Positions 1-5,668 of a stretch of 14,949 nucleotides of DNA are shown one piece after another. Position numbers and translations under genes: made by a program. The notes beneath the pieces were generated by a model. The model worked only from the letters and a program-made list of their open reading frames with translations, did no database searches and had not been told where the DNA came from. This DNA is from Scatosoma sp045577595 (GTDB lineage Bacteria > Bacillota > Clostridia > Christensenellales > Borkfalkiaceae), in assembly GCA_045577595.1 (NCBI GenBank), contig JAZNIR010000118.1, positions 1-14,949 of the forward strand. Direction: 5' to 3'. The stretch's first letter is position 1; the number at the start of each line of letters is the position of its first letter.

Positions 1-2
1 GT

Positions 3-1310
3 TCGAATCCCGAACATATGCAGCAGCTTGAAAAGTTGAATATCAATACAATTGACATTGTTGCGGTAAATTTATATCCTTTCAAAGCGACGATTTCCAA
101 ACCCGACGTAACGTTTGCGGACGCCGTAGAAAATATTGACATCGGTGGACCTACGATGATTCGTGCAGCGGCGAAGAATTATCAAGACGTAGCGGTGGTG
201 GTCGATCCCAAGGACTACGAACGCGTACTCTCCGAGCTCGAAGCGGGCAAAATCACGCTCGACACCAAAAAATATTTGCAATATAAGGTGTTTGCGCACA
301 CGGCGGTATACGATAGTATGATTTCCAACTATCTTGCTCAGCAGCTTGGAATTCGTTATCCCGATAGTATCACGTTCGCATACGAAAAGGCGCAGGATAT
401 GCGCTACGGCGAAAATCCCCACCAAGGCGCTTCGTATTATAGCGAAGAATTTATCCGCGCAGGCTCGCTTTCCAAAGCGAAACAACTTTGGGGCAAGGAA
501 TTGTCTTACAACAACATTAACGACGCAAACGGCGCGTTGGAACTTGTAAAAGAGTTCGGCGACCAACCTTGCGTAGTGGCAAGCAAGCACGCAAATCCTT
601 GCGGTGTGGGCGTTGGCGCAACCATTCACGAAGCGTACGTAAAAGCGTATGAAAGCGACCCTGTGTCCGTGTTCGGCGGTATTTTGGCAATCAACGGCGT
701 CGTAGACGAAGCGACGGCAACGGAAATCAATAAAATTTTCATTGAAATCGTAATTGCGGAAGGTTACACGGACGGCGCTTTGGAAATTTTAAAAACCAAG
801 AAAAATATCCGTCTTTTGGAATTGCCCGATATTAAGGCAAGACGCGAAAAGACGGCGTACGATATGAAACGGGTGTACGGCGGTATGTTGTTGCAAGATT
901 ACGACGAAACGCTGTTCGCGGAAGAAAACGTGAAAGTCGTAACGAAACGCGCGCCTACGGATGCGGAAATGCGTGCAATGCTTTTCAACTGGAAAGTCGT
1001 TAAACACACCAAATCCAACGCAATCGTAGTAGGTATGGAAGATAGAACGACGGGTATCGGTATGGGACAAACCAACCGTATTTGGGCGGCGCAACAAGCG
1101 ATTGAACACGCTGGCGACCTTGCAAAATGCTCGGTAATGGCAAGCGACGCGTTCTTCCCGTTCCCCGACTGCGTAGAAGAATGTGTAAAGGCGGGCATCA
1201 CGGCGATTATCCAACCGGGCGGTAGCATTCGCGACCAACTTTCTATCGACGCTTGCGACGAAGCGGGTATCGCTATGATTTTCGTTGGCGATAGACATTT
1301 CAGACATTAA
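3..1310 (+). CDS. purH: Bifunctional purine biosynthesis protein PurH, 5'-truncated by window edge
   Basis: PurH carries out the last two steps of IMP synthesis: AICAR formyltransferase and IMP cyclohydrolase, in the cytoplasm. The frame is open to the left edge; the codons before the first ATG at 18 read Ser-Asn-Pro-Glu-His-Met, which fits the usual PurH stretch around residue 75-80, so that ATG is internal and the real start lies outside. What remains (about 435 residues) covers the end of the cyclohydrolase domain (NLYPF, DAVENIDIGGPTM) and the whole transformylase domain, including the QDMRYGENPHQ motif, the catalytic Lys-His pair in KHANPCG, the SDAFFPF motif and the C-terminal QPGGSIRD...DRHFRH end. 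The C-terminus is full length for the family. A strong terminator follows 18 bases after the stop, so purH is probably the last gene of its transcript. Identification is secure. Confidence 0.97.
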   Translation, partial: SNPEHMQQLEKLNINTIDIVAVNLYPFKATISKPDVTFADAVENIDIGGPTMIRAAAKNYQDVAVVVDPKDYERVLSELEAGKITLDTKKYLQYKVFAHTAVYDSMISNYLAQQLGIRYPDSITFAYEKAQDMRYGENPHQGASYYSEEFIRAGSLSKAKQLWGKELSYNNINDANGALELVKEFGDQPCVVASKHANPCGVGVGATIHEAYVKAYESDPVSVFGGILAINGVVDEATATEINKIFIEIVIAEGYTDGALEILKTKKNIRLLELPDIKARREKTAYDMKRVYGGMLLQDYDETLFAEENVKVVTKRAPTDAEMRAMLFNWKVVKHTKSNAIVVGMEDRTTGIGMGQTNRIWAAQQAIEHAGDLAKCSVMASDAFFPFPDCVEECVKAGITAIIQPGGSIRDQLSIDACDEAGIAMIFVGDRHFRH

Positions 1311-1328
1311 AATTTAAAAATTGCAAGA

Positions 1329-1364
1329 AAAACCCGTGAAAGTATGAAAACTTTCGCGGGTTTT
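1329..1364 (+). terminator. Rho-independent terminator of purH
   Basis: A 15-bp stem (1329-1343 with 1350-1364, one G-T wobble) around a 6-base loop, ending in TTTT. It lies 18 bases after the purH stop. Confidence 0.88.
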
Positions 1365-1366
1365 AA

Positions 1367-1396
1367 TTGACTTTATAAAACAAAATGTGTTAATAT
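1367..1396 (+). promoter_or_regulatory. Probable sigma-A promoter of the membrane-anchored protein gene at 1440
   Basis: TTGACT at 1367-1372, 18 bases, then TAATAT at 1391-1396, directly behind the purH terminator and about 45 bases before the next start codon. The -35 box is good and the -10 box matches 4 of 6 bases. Confidence 0.5.
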
Positions 1397-1439
1397 AAAA
1401 AGGTAGGTTATAAATCGTTAAAAGGGGAGAGGGGGACGA

Positions 1440-1976
1440 ATGAAAAAGAATCGCTTTTTCGTTATTTTCATAGCGGTTATTTTCGTCATTTGCGGAGCTT
1501 TTCTCATTAGCAAGAAAAATAAAGGGGAGCAAAAAGTTTCTTACGATTATTACGAAGCCACCCTTTCCTATCGTATCGCGCCGTATAACGTAGAAGTAGA
1601 AGACGGCGAAGAAAAAAGGAATTACGGTACTTGTTTGGATTCGGTGATGAATTCGCTTGTGTTGGTGCTAAACAGCGACGCTTTTGGAGAAGAAATTTTA
1701 AAAGACGGTATTTTAAACGGATTAAGCGAAGAAGAAAGCGCAACGGAGCGTTTATTCAAAGTGGTACGGGCAACGTCCTTTACAAGAGAAAGCGCCATTC
1801 TTCGCGTTCATATTTCCGTAAAAGAAAACCGAACGTTGGCGGAAAGTTTACGTGGTAAATTGTTGGAAATATTGCCGAATTATATCGAGCGAAATATATC
1901 CATACCCGAAGGTTATACGTATTTATCAGTGGATAAAATGAGCACCACCGACCAAATAAAACTAACGAGAAAATAA
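1440..1976 (+). CDS. Membrane-anchored extracytoplasmic protein, possible Wzz/YveK-like ectodomain
   Basis: A 178-residue protein of unknown function. Residues 5-24 form one hydrophobic segment after a Lys/Arg start, so it is probably an N-terminally anchored protein with the rest outside. The start is supported by a purine-rich site (AGGGGGACGA before ATG). The outer part begins with YYEATLSYRI, has an N-Y-G motif at 61-63, and ends with IPEGYTYLSVDKMSTTDQIKLTRK-like residues. These blocks recur in the lipoprotein encoded at 2365-3162 (YYETQVNFFV, TYGENV, LPTGYDRTVCQKTSLADEIKL), so the two are paralogues. The pattern of a Tyr-rich strand, a helix with LNSD, and an alternating strand of the type ILRVHISV followed by a helix resembles the outer domain of Wzz/YveK polysaccharide chain-length regulators, but the second membrane segment and kinase link are missing. 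That assignment is my inference. Confidence 0.8.
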   Translation: MKKNRFFVIFIAVIFVICGAFLISKKNKGEQKVSYDYYEATLSYRIAPYNVEVEDGEEKRNYGTCLDSVMNSLVLVLNSDAFGEEILKDGILNGLSEEESATERLFKVVRATSFTRESAILRVHISVKENRTLAESLRGKLLEILPNYIERNISIPEGYTYLSVDKMSTTDQIKLTRK

Positions 1977-1983
1977 ATAACGA

Positions 1984-2017
1984 ATGCCCGCGAGAGCAAT
2001 TTTGCTTTCGCGGGCAT
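1984..2017. terminator. Hairpin terminator between convergent genes
   Basis: A 16-bp stem (1984-1999 with 2002-2017, one G-T wobble) with a two-base nominal loop lies between the + gene ending at 1976 and the - gene ending at 2036. The T-richness after the stem is modest on both strands, so it may act in both directions. Confidence 0.7.
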
Positions 2018-2035
2018 AACTTTTGCAAGGGAAAG

Positions 2036-2251
2036 TTAATAATCTTTTTTACCAACGAGATAATCAAGGGAAACGTCGAAAAAATCAGCTAATTTTATAA
2101 AATTTTTCAACGACGGAACGGCAATACCACGTTCGTAGGCTTGGTAGGATTGATAGGAAATTTTTAAATGCAATGCAACGTCTTGTTGTGTTAAGCCTTC
2201 CAAAGTCCGTAATTCATACAATCTTTTCGATAAAATTTTAAATTCTTCCAT
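2036..2251 (-). CDS. XRE-family helix-turn-helix transcriptional regulator
   Basis: A 71-residue protein consisting almost only of a lambda-Cro/XRE HTH domain. The recognition region is visible at residues 20-41 (LTQQDVALHLKISYQSYQAYERG, with the usual Gln-Gln, Ala/Leu and Tyr-Glu-Arg-Gly positions), followed by the typical PSLKNFIKLADFFDVSLDYLVG helices. There is no sensor or multimerisation domain beyond this, as in small phage-type or toxin-antitoxin repressors. The start has an AAAGGGA site upstream. It is divergent from the lipoprotein gene at 2365; the 113-base gap contains two ACAGT-N5-ACTGT inverted repeats, one covering both promoters' -10 boxes, so autorepression and repression of the lipoprotein gene are likely. 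What relieves repression cannot be seen. HTH assignment is secure; regulatory targets are inferred. Confidence 0.93.
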   Translation of the reverse strand: MEEFKILSKRLYELRTLEGLTQQDVALHLKISYQSYQAYERGIAVPSLKNFIKLADFFDVSLDYLVGKKDY

Positions 2252-2278
2252 TTTTTATCCCTTTTTATTTGTTTTCAC

Positions 2279-2308
2279 TTGACATTATACAGTCTAAAAC
2301 TGTATAAT
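2279..2308 (+). promoter_or_regulatory. Sigma-A promoter of the lipoprotein gene, overlapping operator 1
   Basis: Perfect TTGACA at 2279-2284, an 18-base spacer and perfect TATAAT at 2303-2308. The spacer and -10 box are occupied by the inverted repeat at 2284-2308. On the minus strand the same repeat supplies a perfect TATAAT (plus-strand 2284-2289) for the regulator gene, with only a weak -35 (TTTACT, 2309-2314). Confidence 0.82.
2284..2308. promoter_or_regulatory. Operator 1: perfect inverted repeat in divergent promoter
   Basis: ATTATACAGT (2284-2293), 5-base spacer, ACTGTATAAT (2299-2308): 10-bp perfect arms. Each arm contains the -10 hexamer of one of the two divergent genes. This is the expected geometry for an XRE repressor that blocks both promoters at once; that the neighbouring regulator binds here is inferred. 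Confidence 0.8.
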
Positions 2309-2315
2309 AGTAAAA

Positions 2316-2334
2316 ATACAGTTTATAACTGTGT
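2316..2334. promoter_or_regulatory. Operator 2: second ACAGT-N5-ACTGT site
   Basis: ATACAGT (2316-2322), spacer TTATA, ACTGTGT (2328-2334): same 5-base spacing and core as operator 1 with one mismatch in the outer arms. Its centre is 29 bases from that of operator 1, near the expected transcription start of the lipoprotein gene. Confidence 0.7.
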
Positions 2335-2364
2335 AAAAAATGGAATAGGTGGAATAGGCATTTT

Positions 2365-3162
2365 ATGAAAAGAAGTGGCAAATTTTTAGTTAGTATAATA
2401 TGTTCGTTCTGTTTTATCTTTGGCTTGACCGCTTGCGAAAAACACACGCACGATTACACGGAAGAAGTAACGGCGCCGACTTGTACGGAGCAAGGCTATA
2501 CGACGCATACGTGTTCGTGTGGACATAGCTACATAGATACGTACGTGAACGAACTCGGGCACGATTACACGGAAGAAGTATCGGCGCCGACTTGTGCGGA
2601 GCAAGGCTATACGACGTACACTTGCCGTTGCGGGCATAGTTACGTAGACGATTACGTGCCCGTATTAAAAAATTATTATGAAACGCAAGTGAATTTTTTT
2701 GTAAATCCCGTTAAAGAAACTTCTTCGTCGCAAATCATTAACGGTACGTACGGCGAAAACGTAATGCGTCTTGCAAGTACGGTATTAAACCAAGACGTTT
2801 TTTTAGAACAATTATTGTTGAGTGAAAACGGCGTAGTGCATCCATATATTAAAAATTATTTTGGCATACCAACGGATAAGGAATTTGCGTTAAATGATTT
2901 ACGGGAAAATTCGGGATATAACGCGCTTATAAATAAAGTAAAAGATTCTGTTTCCGTATTCTATGATGAAAACGTAACGAGTTTTATTTACGTCAGTATC
3001 AGCGTTTTGGAAGATGAGGAATTTGCCGAGTTTTTATATAATCAAATATGCGAGAAAGTACCGCCTTATTTGGAAAATATTTTGCCTCTTCCAACGGGAT
3101 ATGATAGAACGGTTTGTCAAAAAACATCGCTCGCGGACGAAATAAAATTAGTGCAAAAATAA
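2365..3162 (+). CDS. Lipoprotein with two Cys-rich repeats and a domain shared with the 1440 gene product
   Basis: A 265-residue predicted lipoprotein. Residues 4-23 are hydrophobic and end in the lipobox Leu-Thr-Ala-Cys (Cys24), so it should be exported and lipid-anchored. Residues 29-65 and 66-101 are two copies of a Cys/His-rich unit (HDYTEEV.APTC.EQGYTT.TC.CGHSY), a type seen in many Clostridia surface proteins; Cys spacing C-x9-C-x-C could suit a small metal-binding or disulfide knob. Residues 104-265 are paralogous to the outer part of the protein at 1440-1976 (YYE start, YG motif, PPYLEN..LPTGYD, KTSLADEIKL end), which faintly recalls Wzz-like ectodomains. The start has an AGGTGG site 12 bases upstream. 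The promoter carries two operators for the adjacent HTH protein. Function unknown; localisation is well supported. Confidence 0.88.
   Translation: MKRSGKFLVSIICSFCFIFGLTACEKHTHDYTEEVTAPTCTEQGYTTHTCSCGHSYIDTYVNELGHDYTEEVSAPTCAEQGYTTYTCRCGHSYVDDYVPVLKNYYETQVNFFVNPVKETSSSQIINGTYGENVMRLASTVLNQDVFLEQLLLSENGVVHPYIKNYFGIPTDKEFALNDLRENSGYNALINKVKDSVSVFYDENVTSFIYVSISVLEDEEFAEFLYNQICEKVPPYLENILPLPTGYDRTVCQKTSLADEIKLVQK
2449..2667 (+). repeat. In-frame tandem repeat, 111-base unit, two copies
   Basis: Unit 1 begins at 2449 and unit 2 at 2560. The first roughly 60 bases of each are almost identical at DNA level, including synonymous positions, while the second half has diverged. This points to a fairly recent internal duplication of a 37-residue Cys-rich module. 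Confidence 0.9.
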
Positions 3163-3168
3163 AAAGCC

Positions 3169-3198
3169 GAGCCACGCTTGATAAAATCAGCGTGGCTC
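3169..3198. terminator. Hairpin between lipoprotein gene and convergent TSCPD gene
   Basis: Perfect 10-bp stem, 3169-3178 with 3189-3198. It starts 7 bases after the lipoprotein stop. The T-rich tail is on the minus strand (complement of the A run at 3161-3167), so it fits minus-strand transcripts best but is placed to end the plus gene too. Confidence 0.65.
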
Positions 3199-3239
3199 GT
3201 AAAAATAAATGAGAAAAATAATGAAAAAATAAATGAAAA

Positions 3240-3262
3240 GGAAAAACGTTTATGCGTTTTCC
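3240..3262 (-). terminator. Terminator overlapping the end of the TSCPD gene
   Basis: Stem 3255-3262 with 3240-3248 (8 bp, one bulged base), loop containing the stop codon, followed on the minus strand by TTTTCATTTATTTTTT. Confidence 0.65.
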
Positions 3263-3510
3263 GCTTTTTTAATTTTATAATCGGCAATCGCTTTGGAAAG
3301 CTGGTCGGGGCAAGACGTATTGCCTTTGCAACGAATTCCCGCAAGCAACTTTTCAATTTCGTCGATGTCCTTGCCTTCTACAAGGCGGGCAATCCCTTGC
3401 AGGTTGCCACCGCAACCGCCGATAAAGCGTACGTTGTGCATTTTATTTTCTGCGTCAACGTCAAATAAAATTTCACGGGAGCAAGTCCCTCTGGTGGAAT
3501 AAGTAAACAT
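3250..3510 (-). CDS. Stand-alone TSCPD domain protein (TIGR03905-type)
   Basis: An 86-residue protein made of one TSCPD domain, named for its Thr-Ser-Cys-Pro-Asp motif, here at residues 65-69 (GNTSCPDQL). Other family marks are the N-terminal Y-S-T-R-G-T-C-S-R motif, GGCGGN at 31-36 and Cys61, giving four Cys (10, 33, 61, 67) well placed for a metal site. The domain is otherwise known at the C-terminus of class II (B12-dependent) ribonucleotide reductases; the short free form is common in Clostridia and has no established role that I know of. An AAAGGAG site lies just before the ATG. It follows the DUF4364 gene by 73 bases on the same strand and probably shares its transcript. Confidence 0.92.
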   Translation of the reverse strand: MFTYSTRGTCSREILFDVDAENKMHNVRFIGGCGGNLQGIARLVEGKDIDEIEKLLAGIRCKGNTSCPDQLSKAIADYKIKKAENA

Positions 3511-3583
3511 AATAAAAACTCCTTTGCGTTCGCCGATTGCCTTGTTGGATAATCGACGTTATTTTTTAATAGGGGGATAAAGC

Positions 3584-4111
3584 TTAATCTACGAGCGTTT
3601 CGTAAATAGCCGAATATAATTCCGACGCTTTATTTTCCCAATTCTTATAGATGTTTTGCGCCGTTTTTTTGTCGGGAATAACGAATTTTAATTCCAACAT
3701 AGGTTGCACGGGCGCTATAATTTTTAAAAACACGGTGTACGTGCCGTCTACGTTTTGATAGTAGTCGGATTTACATTCTTGACGGTTGCGTAATTTTCCG
3801 CCGTTCTTTTTAATAAACGCGGAAATTTCGTCGCGAATACTTTTGGGGATATTGATATAGAAGTTGTTCAAGCTTTCTCTGCCGTCGGAAGTAATGGTGT
3901 AAAGGGTTTCTTCGACGGGGGAAGAGATACGGCAAATAAAGCCGTCGTCTAAAAGACGGGGCAACAATTCTTTACAATCCATATAATTCAGCCAATTATT
4001 GCCGGTGGAACACATATCCACAATCGTGCGTTCGGAAAGCGCGCTTTCCATTTTATCAAACACGAACAGCAAAATCAGTTTATTGACGGACGTTTCGCCT
4101 TGTATTTGCAT
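3584..4111 (-). CDS. DUF4364 family protein
   Basis: A 175-residue protein recognised as DUF4364: an N-terminal winged-helix-like part (VNKLILLFVFDKMESALSERTIVDM, then a helix leading to LLPRLLDDGFICRI and the wing YTITSDGRESL) and a C-terminal part of alternating strands (YTVFLKIIAP, LELKFVIPD). This layout resembles PadR/MarR-type DNA-binding domains, so a regulatory role is possible, but the family's function is not known to me. I place the start at 4111 because AAGGAG lies 6 bases upstream; the frame stays open 22 codons further, but that part has no ribosome binding site. It lies between the HPr-like gene (upstream, across a terminator) and the TSCPD gene (downstream). Confidence 0.88.
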   Translation of the reverse strand: MQIQGETSVNKLILLFVFDKMESALSERTIVDMCSTGNNWLNYMDCKELLPRLLDDGFICRISSPVEETLYTITSDGRESLNNFYINIPKSIRDEISAFIKKNGGKLRNRQECKSDYYQNVDGTYTVFLKIIAPVQPMLELKFVIPDKKTAQNIYKNWENKASELYSAIYETLVD

Positions 4112-4158
4112 TTGTAACTCCTTATCGTTTTTTTCAAAAAGTACTCGGTGATAGAAAA

Positions 4159-4190
4159 AAGCCACTACGAAAGACAATCCCGTGTGGCTT
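4159..4190 (-). terminator. Terminator of the HPr-like gene
   Basis: Stem AAGCCAC/GTGGCTT (4159-4165 with 4184-4190), then TTTTTT on the minus strand. It lies between the HPr-like stop (4211) and the DUF4364 start (4111). The large loop makes it imperfect, so some read-through into DUF4364 is likely, since I see no convincing promoter for that gene. Confidence 0.6.
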
Positions 4191-4210
4191 GAAATCGGGT
4201 TGGAAGATAT

Positions 4211-4438
4211 TTAGGCTTCAAACTTTTTCAATGCAGCCATTAAATCGTCGCAATCGTCGCTGTATGCTTCCACAACGATAGGTTGGGATAAGTCGAGCGA
4301 GAAAATACCCAAAATAGATTTTGCGTCGACGATATATCTACCGCTTTTAAGCAAAATTTCGTAAGGATAATCTTGCGTGATGCTCACGAACTCTTTTACG
4401 CGTTGCGCCATTTCCAAAGAAATTTTAATAGATTTCAT
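4211..4438 (-). CDS. HPr/Crh-like protein lacking the phosphorylatable histidine
   Basis: A 75-residue protein with the fold signature of HPr, the phosphocarrier of the sugar PTS. The second half is clear: SGRYIVDAKSILGIFSLDLSQPIVVEAYSDD...ALKKF matches HPr's Ser46 region (here Ser41 in AKSILGI) and its C-terminal strand and helix. The first half has no GIHARPA motif; the stretch MAQRVKEFV occupies that place, so the His15 that accepts phosphate from enzyme I is missing. This is the situation in Bacillus Crh, which keeps the serine and acts only in regulation. A regulatory role (HPr kinase target, CcpA partner) is therefore more plausible than phosphotransfer, but is inferred. The start at 4438 is set by GAGAGG 9 bases upstream; the open frame further upstream runs into the promoter. 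Confidence 0.85.
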   Translation of the reverse strand: MKSIKISLEMAQRVKEFVSITQDYPYEILLKSGRYIVDAKSILGIFSLDLSQPIVVEAYSDDCDDLMAALKKFEA

Positions 4439-4471
4439 AAAAACATACCTCTCAAATTCAAAGTCGAATAT

Positions 4472-4500
4472 ATTATAACGGAAAATTTCGAAAAAATCAA
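4472..4500 (-). promoter_or_regulatory. Sigma-A promoter of the HPr-like gene
   Basis: On the minus strand TTGATT (plus 4495-4500), 17-base spacer, perfect TATAAT (plus 4472-4477), about 34 bases before the start codon. Confidence 0.8.
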
Positions 4501-4519
4501 GATATTTAATGAAAAAATA

Positions 4520-4548
4520 TTTACGAAAAAGGCAATTTGTGCTATAAT
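4520..4548 (+). promoter_or_regulatory. Sigma-A promoter of the Nudix gene
   Basis: TTTACG at 4520-4525, 17-base spacer, perfect TATAAT at 4543-4548. It is back-to-back with the HPr-like promoter, leaving about 20 bases between the -35 boxes. Confidence 0.7.
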
Positions 4549-4598
4549 GATAACAAATCAAAAAATAATTGTTCAATTTGACAATTAGGGAGAGAGAA

Positions 4599-5135
4599 GT
4601 GGAATACGTTGAAAAGACGGTAAAGAAAAATTACGTGTATCAAGGCAAGATTTTAAACTTGCGCAACGACGACGCGTTGTTGCCAAACGGCAAACCTTGC
4701 AAAAGGGAAATTATCGAACACAGCGGGGGCGCTTGCGCTCTTTGCGTGGAAGAAGATAAAGTGCTGTTCGTTCGGCAATACCGCTACGCCTACGGCGAGA
4801 GTATTTACGAAATTCCTGCGGGCAAATTGGAAAAAGGGGAAAATCCGAAAGTTTCCGCTTTGCGCGAATTGGAAGAAGAAACGGGTGTAAAAGCCGAGCG
4901 GGCGGAGCTTTTGTATGAAATTTATCCCACGCCGGGATATACCAACGAAAAAATTTATATTTATCGAGCGTACGATACGAAACGGGTGGAAAAGCACCTT
5001 GACGACGGGGAATTTTTAGACGTGGAATGGTTGCCGATTGCGCGGGTGAAAGAAATGTTGAAAAAAGGCGAAATAAAAGACGGAAAGACGGTGATAGCGT
5101 TGCAAGCGTATTTGCTTGCCGAAAAAAGCGAATAA
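4599..5135 (+). CDS. nudF: Nudix hydrolase, probable ADP-ribose pyrophosphatase
   Basis: A 178-residue Nudix enzyme, expected to split ADP-ribose into AMP and ribose 5-phosphate with Mg2+. The Nudix box is complete: Gly75, Glu81, then Arg89-Glu90-Leu-Glu-Glu93-Glu94-Thr-Gly96-Val97, matching Gx5Ex7REUxEExGU. The surrounding features are those of the ADP-ribose pyrophosphatase subfamily: VRQYRYAYGESIYEIPAGKLE before the box and YPTPGYTNEKIYIYRA after it, where the Pro about 16-17 residues after the box is a known marker of ADP-ribose specificity. I choose the GTG at 4599 because AGGGAG sits 6 bases before it; the TTG at 4569 would have no such site. Single-gene transcript with its own promoter and a strong terminator. 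Family certain, substrate likely. Confidence 0.92.
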   Translation: MEYVEKTVKKNYVYQGKILNLRNDDALLPNGKPCKREIIEHSGGACALCVEEDKVLFVRQYRYAYGESIYEIPAGKLEKGENPKVSALRELEEETGVKAERAELLYEIYPTPGYTNEKIYIYRAYDTKRVEKHLDDGEFLDVEWLPIARVKEMLKKGEIKDGKTVIALQAYLLAEKSE

Positions 5136-5140
5136 AACGA

Positions 5141-5169
5141 AAAAGCGGGGGAGAAAAAGCCCCGCTTTT
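5141..5169. terminator. Bidirectional terminator between Nudix and cysteine-rich genes
   Basis: Perfect 10-bp GC-rich stem, 5141-5150 with 5160-5169. T-rich on the plus strand (TTTTCGCGTCTTTT) and also on the minus strand (CTTTTTCGTTTTATT), so it can end both convergent transcripts. Confidence 0.88.
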
Positions 5170-5219
5170 CGCGTCTTTTACGACTTGGAGAAAAAAATGA
5201 AGGAGAAAATAAAAAGAAA

Positions 5220-5438
5220 TTAACGGCAGTTGTAATTGCCACCACAACCACAGTTGCAAGAAGGCGTCAACAATGCGCCGAGCGTTCCGTTTTTATAAAG
5301 GCAGAACAAAAGCGCAACCAAGATAGGTAAACCGCAACCGCTAAATACGTTCGAGCAGAAAATTCCGTCTTTCGAGCCGAGCACGAGTAAAGCGATTAAA
5401 ATCCAAAGGGTAGTATTTCCCGATAAGCAACAATTCAT
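5220..5438 (-). CDS. Small cysteine-rich membrane protein
   Basis: A 72-residue protein I cannot assign to a characterised family. It has two hydrophobic stretches (about residues 10-21 and 37-49), so a two-span membrane hairpin is likely. Nine residues are Cys (3, 4, 28, 35, 46, 61, 63, 65, 71), with a Cys/Gly/Asn tail CNCGCGGNYNCR. Small Cys-rich proteins with such tails occur in many Clostridia, sometimes labelled high-cysteine proteins without known function. The start at 5438 is set by a perfect AGGAGG 7 bases upstream. A stable 8-bp hairpin lies in the leader just before that site. The reading frame, ideal ribosome binding site and shared terminator argue that it is real. Metal binding or redox roles are only possibilities. 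Confidence 0.82.
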   Translation of the reverse strand: MNCCLSGNTTLWILIALLVLGSKDGIFCSNVFSGCGLPILVALLFCLYKNGTLGALLTPSCNCGCGGNYNCR

Positions 5439-5458
5439 AAACAAACCTCCTGTGTTTC

Positions 5459-5494
5459 ACCGCAGGGGTATGTAGAATGAAGAATGCCTGCGGT
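5459..5494 (-). promoter_or_regulatory. Leader hairpin upstream of the cysteine-rich gene
   Basis: Perfect 8-bp stem ACCGCAGG (5459-5466) with CCTGCGGT (5487-5494), 20-base loop. In the minus-strand mRNA it ends 7 bases before the AGGAGG site, a position where it could affect translation or stability. On the plus strand it is followed by TTTTATCTTT, so it would also stop plus-strand read-through. Confidence 0.5.
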
Positions 5495-5588
5495 TTTATC
5501 TTTCTATTACATAATATTCTCGCGTAAAAAAAATTGTGTAAAAAGGAAAAGAAATCGGTAAAAAAATAAAAAACGCTCGGTCATTTCC

Positions 5589-5617
5589 TTGCGAAAAAGA
5601 AAAAAATGCTGTATAAT
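5589..5617 (+). promoter_or_regulatory. Sigma-A promoter of the ECF S component/coaX operon
   Basis: TTGCGA at 5589-5594, 17-base spacer, perfect TATAAT at 5612-5617. The implied leader is about 100 bases. Confidence 0.72.
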
Positions 5618-5636
5618 AGGGTATATACTTCGGAGA

Positions 5637-5668
5637 ATACGCATTTTGCGGTTCTACCGAGCGCGTAT
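5637..5668 (+). other. Possible structured leader of the ECF S component gene
   Basis: Within the roughly 100-base leader, ATACGC (5637-5642) can pair with GCGTAT (5663-5668), enclosing a small CGG/CCG stem (5649-5651, 5657-5659). I could not match it to a riboswitch class I know. Confidence 0.3.

Noticed and set aside
1..17. GTTCGAATCC, which looks like a tRNA T-arm, suggesting a tRNA gene end at the left edge
   Set aside because: The bases are in frame with purH and encode Ser-Asn-Pro-Glu-His as expected at this point of the protein; no acceptor stem or CCA follows.
18..20. ATG at 18 as the purH start
   Set aside because: The frame is open to the window edge and about 75 expected N-terminal residues are missing, so this Met is internal.
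4439..4576. N-terminal extension of the HPr-like frame
   Set aside because: It covers the promoter and is low-complexity Phe/Tyr/Ile; a good ribosome binding site supports the start at 4438.
5610..5619. CTGTATAATA, similar to one half of the operator at 2284-2308
   Set aside because: There is no matching second half, and TATAAT is part of any -10 box; likely chance.
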